Source: Roseivirga sp. (lineage in GTDB: Bacteria; Bacteroidota; Bacteroidia; Cytophagales; Cyclobacteriaceae). From it: DNA of 64,000 nt. The translations under genes and the position numbers were made by a program. The notes beneath the pieces are model-generated. The model worked only from the letters and a program-made list of their open reading frames with translations. It was not told where the DNA came from and searched no databases. Positions within the stretch are counted from its first letter, which is position 1. Every line of letters begins with the position of its first letter. The DNA lies in NCBI GenBank assembly GCA_029262895.1, contig JAJCYM010000046.1:1-64000 (forward strand). Reading direction: 5' to 3'. Of this stretch, positions 35,310 to 44,200 are shown piece by piece.

Positions 35310-36995
35310 ATGAAAAAATTGATAGTTGCAGCCTTATGTCTAACTGCTTTTTCGGTTCAAGCTCAGGATAGGGTTACAGGAAAAAAATGGGCCACCAGAT
35401 CTGAGGTCATCGCTCAACATGGTATGGCTGCCACCAGTCAGCCCCTGGCCACTCAGGTAGCTTTGGACATCCTAAAGAAAGGCGGCAATGCCATTGATGC
35501 TGCTATTGCTGCCAATGCACTTTTAGGCTTGGTAGAACCTACCGGCAATGGGATTGGGGGCGATCTTTTTGCAATCATCTGGGATGCAAAAACAGAAAAA
35601 CTATATGGATTAAATGCCAGTGGAAGATCACCACAAGCACTTACGCTTGAGTATTTTAAAAAGAATGGCTATGAGAAAATTCCCTCTCATGGTCCCCTAC
35701 CCGTGTCAGTCCCGGGTGCCGTAGATGGCTGGTTTGAAATGCATGGAAAGTTTGGCACTATGGATATGCAGGAAATCCTTCAACCTGCTATTGATTATGC
35801 TAATAATGGCTTCCCCGTAAGTGAGCTTATTGCCTGGTATATGGAGCAAGGGGCGAAGACCCTTCAACGCTTTCCCGGCTTTAAAGAGACCTATATGCCC
35901 AATGGCCGTACTCCGGCAAAGGGAGAAATATTCAAAAATCCAGGCCTGGCAGCTACTTTGGACAAGATTGCTAAGGGTGGTAAAGATGCTTTTTACAAAG
36001 GTGAGGTGGCCAAAACTATTGCAGACTATATGCAGCAGTTGGGTGGTTTTTTATCCGAAAAAGACTTGGCAGACCACAAATCGGAATGGGTTGACCCCGT
36101 ATCCGTTAACTACAGAGGTTATGATGTTTGGGAGCTACCTCCCAATGGGCAAGGCATTGCGGCTTTGCAAATGCTCACCATCCTGGAAGGCTATGATTTA
36201 AAGTCAATGGGCTTTGGCAGCAGCGAATATGTTCACACTTTCACTGAAGCCAAGAAACTGGCTTTTGAAGATCGGGCAAAGTTTTATGCCGACATGGATT
36301 TCTATAAAACTCCTGTCGAAGAATTACTTTCTGAGCAATATGCGGCTGAGAGAAGGCAATTGATCAGCCCCACTGCGGCCGGACGCTCCTATCCTGCCGG
36401 TGCCTTAAAGGATGGTGACACTATCTATATGACGGTAGCAGATAAAGACGGCAACATGGTTTCTCTGATTCAAAGTAACTACAGGGGTATGGGAAGTGGT
36501 ATGACGCCCCCCGGACTTGGGTTCATCTTACAGGATCGTGGCGAACTCTTTTCTCTGGAAGAAGGACATGCGAACGTCTTCGAACCTAACAAAAGGCCTT
36601 TCCATACCATCATCCCGGCATTTGTTACCAAGGATGGCAAACCCTGGATCAGTTTTGGTTTAATGGGAGGTGCCACCCAACCCCAGGGCCATGCTCAAAT
36701 CGTGATCAATATGATCGACTTTGGTATGAACCTTCAAGAGGCCGGTGACGCCCCGAGAATCCTACACAATGGCTCATCACAACCCACCGGGAGTGTAATG
36801 ACTGATGGCGGTGTATTGCAACTTGAAACGGGGTTCGACTACGAAGTAATCCGTGAATTGGTGAAAATGGGTCATAAAATCTCATGGAATGTTGGTGCCT
36901 ATGGCGGCTATCAGGCTATTATGTGGGATGCCGTAAACAAAGTATACTACGGGGCATCCGAGTCCAGAAAAGACGGACAAGCCGCGGGGTATTAA
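35310..36995 (+). CDS. ggt: Gamma-glutamyltransferase (glutathione hydrolase) family proenzyme
   Basis: N-terminal-nucleophile hydrolase of the periplasm that autocleaves to two subunits. The signal peptide is residues 1-19 (ends VQAQ). The GGNAIDAAIAANALLGLVEP and GNGIGGDLFAI segments lie in the large subunit. The likely nucleophile is T371 in GDTIYMTVADKDGN; the usual Thr-Thr-His-Tyr at this point is changed to Thr-Ile-Tyr-Met, so activity may differ from the E. coli enzyme. The oxyanion region GMGSGMTPPGLGF is intact. 561 residues is normal. The organism probably uses bacillithiol rather than glutathione, so the natural substrate is uncertain. Confidence 0.92.
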   Translation: MKKLIVAALCLTAFSVQAQDRVTGKKWATRSEVIAQHGMAATSQPLATQVALDILKKGGNAIDAAIAANALLGLVEPTGNGIGGDLFAIIWDAKTEKLYGLNASGRSPQALTLEYFKKNGYEKIPSHGPLPVSVPGAVDGWFEMHGKFGTMDMQEILQPAIDYANNGFPVSELIAWYMEQGAKTLQRFPGFKETYMPNGRTPAKGEIFKNPGLAATLDKIAKGGKDAFYKGEVAKTIADYMQQLGGFLSEKDLADHKSEWVDPVSVNYRGYDVWELPPNGQGIAALQMLTILEGYDLKSMGFGSSEYVHTFTEAKKLAFEDRAKFYADMDFYKTPVEELLSEQYAAERRQLISPTAAGRSYPAGALKDGDTIYMTVADKDGNMVSLIQSNYRGMGSGMTPPGLGFILQDRGELFSLEEGHANVFEPNKRPFHTIIPAFVTKDGKPWISFGLMGGATQPQGHAQIVINMIDFGMNLQEAGDAPRILHNGSSQPTGSVMTDGGVLQLETGFDYEVIRELVKMGHKISWNVGAYGGYQAIMWDAVNKVYYGASESRKDGQAAGY

Positions 36996-37195
36996 CATAA
37001 CCTCAACGTGGTAAAATCACTTTTCGCAAGATTCGCACATTTTGAACGTATCTGAACATTCTATTGCCCTAATTCGATCATAGCTATCGCAACATAAATT
37101 TTAATTAATTGATTTACAACGTATTACAAGCTTGGCATCAGGATTGTAAGTAAAAGGGCGGATAGAAAACATTTGTACATAAACGCACACAATCA

Positions 37196-37459
37196 ATGGC
37201 AGCAATAGCGATACAAATCCCTCAGATTACCGGTGAACAGGACATCGAAGTAGAAGTAAAAATCAATGGTGAGAAGAAATCATATAACTACCGAGTGGAA
37301 GTATTCCATTGGGCGGACTGTGACAACCCAAGCGATGACAGAGTAGACTGCATCCGCCAGATTTTAGGTAAGTACGATGCCGAGTGGGAACTTTATCAAA
37401 TCGGTATGCCTACCGATGAGGTAGTGCCAATCACCTTTAGAAAGAAGCGTTTCCTATAA
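37196..37459 (+). CDS. Small conserved hypothetical protein
   Basis: 87 residues, soluble and acidic, with two cysteines (WADCDNPS and RVDCIRQIL). The N-terminal half looks like beta strands (DIEVEVKINGEKKSYNYRVEVF) and the C-terminal half is helical then basic (ITFRKKRFL). No signal peptide and no named family that I recognise. It has its own strong terminator at 37464-37493 and stands alone between ggt and rimO, so it is expressed as a single gene. Confidence 0.7.
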   Translation: MAAIAIQIPQITGEQDIEVEVKINGEKKSYNYRVEVFHWADCDNPSDDRVDCIRQILGKYDAEWELYQIGMPTDEVVPITFRKKRFL

Positions 37460-37463
37460 ACGA

Positions 37464-37493
37464 TCCCGTACCATTTGTACGGGACTTTTATTT
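37464..37493 (+). terminator. Rho-independent terminator after the 87-residue gene
   Basis: Perfect 8-base stem TCCCGTAC / GTACGGGA with a five-base loop (37464-37484) followed by CTTTTATTT. It begins 4 bases after the stop codon. Confidence 0.85.
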
Positions 37494-37515
37494 AGCCAAC
37501 GCCCCATTATTTACC

Positions 37516-37523
37516 TACCTTTG
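37516..37523 (+). promoter_or_regulatory. -7 element of the rimO promoter
   Basis: TACCTTTG matches TAnnTTTG and would start a transcript near 37530. That favours the ATG at 37559 as the rimO start over the GTG at 37544. No TTTG is seen at the right distance for -33. Confidence 0.45.
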
Positions 37524-37558
37524 CCTTCGCAAAATTTGAAGCTGTGAAGACGAAGGGA

Positions 37559-38854
37559 ATGAAAAAAGACAAGGTGAATATCGTCACCTTGGGCTGTTCA
37601 AAAAATTTAGTGGACTCGGAAGTTATACTCACCCAACTCAAGGGTAATGGCATAAACACCGACCACGAGTCAAAAAAGGATGACTCCAATATCATCATTG
37701 TCAATACCTGTGGCTTTATCGATAACGCAAAGCAAGAATCCATTGACACAATTCTGCGTTATGCTGATGCAAAAGCTGACGGTCAAATAGACAAACTCTA
37801 TGTCACAGGCTGCTTATCACAGCGTTATAAGGACGATCTGGAAAAAGAAATTCCACAAGTTGACTCCTTCTTTGGGACAATGGAGTTGCCAGCACTTCTA
37901 AAAAAATTCAAGGCTGATTATAAGCATGAACTGGTTGGTGAGCGAATCACCACCACATCTAATCACTATGCTTATATGAAAATCTCTGAGGGTTGCGATA
38001 GGCCTTGCTCCTTTTGCGCCATCCCTCTCATGAGAGGCAAGCATGTTTCCAGACCAATGGAAGAATTGGTGCAAGAAGCCAAGAATCTGGCTCGCAATGG
38101 GACTAAAGAAATTCTTCTTATAGCTCAGGACTCCACATTTTATGGCCTTGACATCTATAAAAAGAGGAATCTGGCCGAATTGCTCCAACGACTATCCGAT
38201 GTAGAAGGAATTGATTGGCTTCGCCTTCATTATGCATTTCCAACTGGTTTTCCACTTGACGTTCTGGATGTAATGGCCGAACGACAAAATATTTGCAATT
38301 ATTTGGATATCCCTCTACAGCACGGTTCTTCCAAAATGTTAAAGTTGATGAAAAGGGGGACAACGCGCGAAAAGACTGAATCGCTGATTCAGACCATGAG
38401 GTCAAAGGTGCCTGATATTGCTATACGCACCACGCTCATTGCCGGACACCCAGGTGAAACAGAAGAAGATTTCAATGACATGGTGGATTTTGTGGAAAAA
38501 ATGAGGTTTGATCGATTGGGAATTTTCACCTATTCCCATGAAGAAGATACCCATGCACACAGTATGGAAGATGATGTGCCGGACGAGTTGAAACAAGAAC
38601 GGGCCAATCACGTAATGCAGGTACAGGAACAGATTTCACGCGAGTTAAATGAGGCCAAGGTTGGCAAAACATTTAAGACGTTAATCGATAGAAAAGAAGG
38701 TGGGCAGTTCATTGGCAGAACCGAATTTGATTCACCAGAGGTGGACAATGAAGTGCTCATAGATGCGACTAAACATTATCTTAGAATAGGTGATTTTGCG
38801 GCTATCAAAGTGACAGATGCTACAGAATTTGATCTTTATGGGGAACCCGTTTGA
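37559..38854 (+). CDS. rimO: Ribosomal protein S12 methylthiotransferase RimO
   Basis: Radical SAM enzyme with two iron-sulfur clusters that methylthiolates the conserved aspartate of ribosomal protein S12. The N-terminal UPF0004 cluster cysteines are in VTLGCSKN, NTCGFID and VTGCLSQR. The radical SAM triad is in GCDRPCSFCAIPLMRG. The C-terminal TRAM domain ends near FDLYGEPV. About 431 residues, as expected. SKNLVDSE and the PLMRG segment are RimO-type rather than MiaB-type. The frame also has a GTG start at 37544. It is followed by bshC after 82 bases on the same strand. Confidence 0.96.
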   Translation: MKKDKVNIVTLGCSKNLVDSEVILTQLKGNGINTDHESKKDDSNIIIVNTCGFIDNAKQESIDTILRYADAKADGQIDKLYVTGCLSQRYKDDLEKEIPQVDSFFGTMELPALLKKFKADYKHELVGERITTTSNHYAYMKISEGCDRPCSFCAIPLMRGKHVSRPMEELVQEAKNLARNGTKEILLIAQDSTFYGLDIYKKRNLAELLQRLSDVEGIDWLRLHYAFPTGFPLDVLDVMAERQNICNYLDIPLQHGSSKMLKLMKRGTTREKTESLIQTMRSKVPDIAIRTTLIAGHPGETEEDFNDMVDFVEKMRFDRLGIFTYSHEEDTHAHSMEDDVPDELKQERANHVMQVQEQISRELNEAKVGKTFKTLIDRKEGGQFIGRTEFDSPEVDNEVLIDATKHYLRIGDFAAIKVTDATEFDLYGEPV

Positions 38855-38936
38855 ATTTGATAGGTCATCCATATGAAATTGTTTTTCTTATCGTAGGTTA
38901 TTTAGTTTATTTAGGCAAATCCGATCACGGCAATAA

Positions 38937-40523
38937 ATGGATATGACAATAGAAAAGCGCAGTGCGCAACTGTTAGGCAAAGTTGATTTTGATGCTACCA
39001 ACAGTTTCTCACAGGCCTTTCTCGATTATATCGCCCAAAAGCCAGAGCTCGAGCCTTTTCATGGGTTGCCGCCTGAAATAGCCTCATTCAAATCTCAATT
39101 AGAAAACAGAACTTTTTCAACGAGTACGCGGTCTATAGTCTCTTCCGCATTGACCCACCAATATGACGGTCTTGAGACATCCGAAGCTACAGTAGCGAAC
39201 ATTAACCACTTAAAAAGTGCTGACACCTTTACCATTACAACAGGTCATCAGCTAAACATTTTTACCGGCCCACTCTATTTTATATACAAGATTGTCACGG
39301 TCATCAATGCCTGCAAGAAATTGAAGGAGACTTATCCCGAATACAACTTTGTACCTGTTTACTGGATGGCCTCAGAAGATCACGACTTTGATGAAATCGA
39401 CCATTTCACATATGGTGGAAGAAAATTCTCCTGGGATACCGATCAAACAGGTGCCGTAGGAAGATTTGACCCTGCTTCGATCAAACCCATTTTTGATGAG
39501 ATCAGTATGCCTGAATTCTTCAAGGAGGCATATCTCAAACATCAAACTTTGGCGGAGGCTGCCAGGTACTACGTTAATGCCCTGTTTGGCGATGAAGGAA
39601 TAGTAGTTATAGATGCGGACGATGCAGATTTGAAACGCATTTTCGAGCCAGTCATCAAGGAAGATGTTTTTAAAAACACTCCAAATGTCTTGGTAAATGA
39701 ATCCAATACATCTTTAGAAAAGATCGGTTACAAGGCACAGGTCTTTCCCAGGGAAATCAATTTCTTTTACCTGAAAGAGAATATTCGTGCTCGTATTGTT
39801 AAGAATGAATCTCAGTTTTCAGTACTGGATCATGACATTCATTTTTCAGAATCAGAGCTCATGGCTGAAATTGAAGCACACCCCGAACGATTCAGCCCGA
39901 ATGTAGTTTTAAGACCACTTTATCAAGAAACTATCCTGCCAAACCTGGCCTATGTTGGTGGCCCTTCAGAGTTAGTATATTGGTTTCAACTGAAAGAAGT
40001 TTTTAGCCATTTCAATACTGATTTTCCAATCTTATTACCTCGAAACTTTGCAGGAGTCCTTACACCCAACCTGCTTAAGAAAATAGAAAAGTCTTCCCTT
40101 TCATTTGAAGAAATCTTCATTGCAGCGGATATGTTGATCAAAGACAAAGTCAAGTCAAATACCGCCCATGACCTGGAATTGACACAGCAACTTGAGGATA
40201 TCAAAAACCTTTTTTCTAAAGTATCTGTACAAGCGGAAAAAATCGATCCCACTCTGGAAAAACTCGTGCTGGCAGAACAACGGAGGGCAGAAAAAGCGAT
40301 CCAGAAGATCGAAGGCAAACTGCTAAAAGCTGAAAAACGGAATCAGGAAACACTTGTCAACCGCATATATGATATCAAAGAAGCGCTATTCCCAAATGGA
40401 GTACCTCAGGAAAGAAAAGACAACTTCCTGAATTTTTATTTGACCAACCCCAAGTTTGTTGAACTCTGTTTAGAATCTTTCGACCCATTTGACCTAAGGT
40501 TTCATCTGATCAGCAATGAATAA
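38937..40523 (+). CDS. bshC: Bacillithiol biosynthesis cysteine-adding enzyme BshC
   Basis: Putative last enzyme of bacillithiol synthesis; it adds cysteine to glucosaminyl-malate. Hallmarks are TGHQLNIFTGPLYFIYKI, PVYWMASEDHDFDEI and the C-terminal coiled coil (about 400-480). 528 residues is full length. The 5-formyl-THF cyclo-ligase gene starts 8 bases before its stop. A second bacillithiol-linked gene, ytxJ, lies at 51228, supporting bacillithiol as this organism's low-molecular-weight thiol. bshA and bshB are not in the window. Confidence 0.95.
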   Translation: MDMTIEKRSAQLLGKVDFDATNSFSQAFLDYIAQKPELEPFHGLPPEIASFKSQLENRTFSTSTRSIVSSALTHQYDGLETSEATVANINHLKSADTFTITTGHQLNIFTGPLYFIYKIVTVINACKKLKETYPEYNFVPVYWMASEDHDFDEIDHFTYGGRKFSWDTDQTGAVGRFDPASIKPIFDEISMPEFFKEAYLKHQTLAEAARYYVNALFGDEGIVVIDADDADLKRIFEPVIKEDVFKNTPNVLVNESNTSLEKIGYKAQVFPREINFFYLKENIRARIVKNESQFSVLDHDIHFSESELMAEIEAHPERFSPNVVLRPLYQETILPNLAYVGGPSELVYWFQLKEVFSHFNTDFPILLPRNFAGVLTPNLLKKIEKSSLSFEEIFIAADMLIKDKVKSNTAHDLELTQQLEDIKNLFSKVSVQAEKIDPTLEKLVLAEQRRAEKAIQKIEGKLLKAEKRNQETLVNRIYDIKEALFPNGVPQERKDNFLNFYLTNPKFVELCLESFDPFDLRFHLISNE

Positions 40524-41091
40524 GGAAACGCTTCGCAAGTTGTTTCTTGAAAAACGTCAGACCCTCACGCCAGAAGAGCACAAAATCCGGAGTGAAAAAA
40601 TATGTAACCAAGCCATAGAAATAATACAAGCGTCAAAATTTAAGTACATCCACATATTCTTGCCCATTGATAAGTTCTCGGAAGTTGACACTCAACCCAT
40701 CTTTGATTTTCTAATACACTCACCTGATCATTTTGCGGCAACCTCAAAATGTGATTTCAATAATGGCTCCTTGGAACACTTTGTATGTGATATTTCTACC
40801 CGATTTGCAACAAACAAATACGGCATTAAGGAGCCTATAAATGGGCAACCCATCCAGGAAAAAGAGCTTCAGTTGATTTTTGTACCCCTGATCAGCTTCG
40901 ACCGAAAGGGCATGAGAATTGGGTATGGCGGGGGATTCTACGACAAATTTCTTAATAAGTGTCTGTCAAAATGTGTCAAAACCGGTTTGGCTTTGACGCC
41001 TCCACTTGACAATATCGACTACTCCGAATCATATGACATCCCACTGGACAATTGCCTGACACATCATGCACTTTATAATTTTATAAAGTGA
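40516..41091 (+). CDS. 5-formyltetrahydrofolate cyclo-ligase
   Basis: ATP-dependent enzyme that returns 5-formyl-THF to the methenyl-THF pool. The N-terminal basic region (KETLRKLFLEKRQTL) binds ATP, and GMRIGYGGGFYDKFL is the family signature. 191 residues is typical. It overlaps bshC by 8 bases, so translation is coupled. It complements FolD encoded at 14700-15581. Confidence 0.94.
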   Translation: MNKETLRKLFLEKRQTLTPEEHKIRSEKICNQAIEIIQASKFKYIHIFLPIDKFSEVDTQPIFDFLIHSPDHFAATSKCDFNNGSLEHFVCDISTRFATNKYGIKEPINGQPIQEKELQLIFVPLISFDRKGMRIGYGGGFYDKFLNKCLSKCVKTGLALTPPLDNIDYSESYDIPLDNCLTHHALYNFIK

Positions 41092-41276
41092 TGGGTACTT
41101 TAAGAATTTAGATTATTTTTGATATCTACTCGACTCTGGGTCAGGGCGAAACCAACCATCCGTTGTCTTTCTACTATATAAGCAGAAATTCGACTGACGA
41201 GTACATTGGAAAATCGGTATGAATTGTGCCTATTCGCTCTTAAAGCAGTTATACCCTTGAACTAAACAGTTATATA

Positions 41277-44200
41277 ATGAAGCAGCGCTTGCTAGTAATT
41301 TTTAGTGTGTTGATTGTCGCAACACTATTATTTTTTCCCACTCCGGAAAAAAAGACCTCCAAAAAAGACAGCAATCTTGTTGGCCCATATGAAATGCCTC
41401 CTATAGAAAAGGTTGAGGTAGAGAGGCAACGAGATCAACCACACCTAGCTCTGCAACAAGAATTTGAGATGTTCAAAGATGACAAGCTTGGGTTTACCCC
41501 AACTCAAAGATTGGTTGAGGCTTACGAGGCCATGAAGGACAAATTTGAATCAGAGGAAAGGGAGCAAAGTGCTATTCCGGGAGTTCAGTGGGTTGAGAGG
41601 GGACCAAACAATGTAGGTGGTAGAACGCGCACCTTGATGTTTGATCCAAATGATCCAGACTCCAAAAAATTATGGGCCGGTGCGGTGACCGGTGGCCTGT
41701 GGTATATTGATGATATCACCAGCGATCAAGATCAATGGCAGTTAGAGGATGGCATTATGACCAACCTTGCCATCAGTTCTATGACTTATGATCCTACTAA
41801 CACACAGGTATTCTATGTTGGTACGGGGATGGGGTTTAGCGGAATAGTCAGAGGAGCCGGGATCTGGAAATCCGCTGATGGTGGAGCCACCTGGAATCAA
41901 TTGACCAGTACCGTTAATTCAAATTTCTTCTTTGTTCAAAAAGTTGAAGTAACTCCTACAGGGACTGTTTTGGCTGCTACAACAACTGGTATTCATCGCT
42001 CGACAGACGGAGGTACGAGTTGGACCAACGTTCAAGCAGCCCGACAGGCTGATATTGAAATCGCCTCTAACGGTACCATATATGCCAGCCGAGGAGTTAA
42101 TTCCACTGGTGGGATTGTCAAATCAACCGATGATGGCTTGAATTGGACCAATATCACTCCTCCAAATACTGGTAACGCAGGAAGAACTGAACTTGCCGTA
42201 GCTCCATCTGATCCCAACATAGTCTATGCTGTTGCTGATGGTGCACAACCTCCGGCAGATGTAGAGTATTTCAAGAAAACCATAGATGGTGGAGAAACAT
42301 GGACCGATGTAACCATACCGATTTATACAGAACAGGCCGGCTGTGCTGAGGGTACCAGTCATTTTACAAGAGGACAAGCCTTTTTTGACCTTATTCTAAA
42401 TGTACATCCTGAAGACCCGGATTTAGTATATGCCGGTGGAATAAGCACCCATAGGTCAAAAGATGGGGGAGAAACCTGGGAGTTAATCACTTATTGGGCC
42501 AACGTTCCATGTGCCGCTTTTGCACATGCCGATGTTCATGATATACAATTTAATCCGAATGATTTTGACATGATCGTTCTGGGCACTGACGGTGGTATAG
42601 ATTACTCACCCGATGCCGGAGATGCAACCGTTACCCCAAGTTTTGATCGCAGGGTAAGAGGCTATAATACAGTACTATTTTACTATGGAGCAATGGTCAA
42701 TCAAGCGGGCTCCAATGCCATGCTCGCTGGCGCTCAAGATAATGGTACCCAGCGGTTTACTTCTATAGGAATGAACTCAACTATTTCCGCACTAGGTGGT
42801 GATGGAACATTTTGTTCCATTGATCCAAACAATGCAAACAACCAATTGGCAAGCTTTGTATTTAATACTTATGACTATTCTACCGATGGCGGCTTAACAT
42901 TCACAAGAATAGCTCAAGATCAAAGCAGCGGGCGCTTTATAAATCCAACCGACATAGATTGGGAAGCCGGAATTTTATATTCAGCCGCTGGTAGCAATGA
43001 ACTTGGTAGACTTTCAGGTCTTCTTGGTAATCCAGGCAATTTCACTAAAATTCCCGTTTCCATATCCGGTCAAATTTCAGCGGTGAGAGTATCCCCATAT
43101 ACTGCAAATAGGATATTTGTCGGCATTCAAGACAATACTAACGGAGGCAAAATTTTCATGATTGATGATGCCAATCTGGCCACTCCAACTGTTACCGAGA
43201 TAACCGGTAACCTTGACTCCAACCGTGGTAGTTTTCTAAGAAGTATTGATATAGGGGTTTCTGATGACCAAGTGCTCATTACCTACGGCAACTTTGGTAG
43301 TACCTCCGTCTACGAAACAACTGATGGTGGTACCAACTGGGTTGATAAAGAGGACAACCTTCCAGACATCCCCGTAATGTGGGGCCTTTACAACCCACAG
43401 AATAGACAACAGGTTTTGTTGGCAACCCACCTGGGAGTTTGGTCAACAAACGACATTACAGCTGGTTCACCCAACTGGGAACCTTCTAATAATGGCTTAG
43501 CATCTGTAAGAGTGGATCATTTAGTTTATCGCCCTGCTGATGAAACAGTAGCTGCGGCAACACATGGGCGCGGACTTTTTACGTCTAACGTTTTTGCCTC
43601 CACGGTCAGGGCAGATTTCAAAACCGACCAAATTGTGGGCTATGTTGGAGTACCAGTAAATTTTGAAGATGCCTCTTTGCTGCCAGGTGATTCCTGGAGT
43701 TGGGATTTTGGGGATGGGAACACCTCTACAAATCAAAATGCGAGTAACACCTATGCAACACCGGGCACCTATGATGTGACCTTATCCATTGCAAATGGCG
43801 CAGATGACGAACTTAAAGTAGGTTATGTCACCATTCTTCCAACCCTCCCCACTCCTTATGCAGCGGCAGATGGTGGAGATTTTGAATCAAACCCTGAACA
43901 CTTTACGTCAGCGGCACTTTTAAATGGCATAGATGTATGGGAAAGGGGCGTTCCTGGTAATCATTTGAATCAAACTAATTCTGGCACCAATCTTTGGAAG
44001 ACCAACTTGGATGCTGACATAGGGGACTTTGGGTTTAATCACAGTTCTGCCCTATACACCCCGGCATTTGATATGTCCAATATGAACCAGGACTATACAA
44101 TGAGTTTTAACCTTAGCATGGAATCATTCTTTTGCAACGTGCCCTTTGCTCTTAAAGTAGAATACAGCGTCAATGGAGGTAGCCAATGGCAGAGACTCGG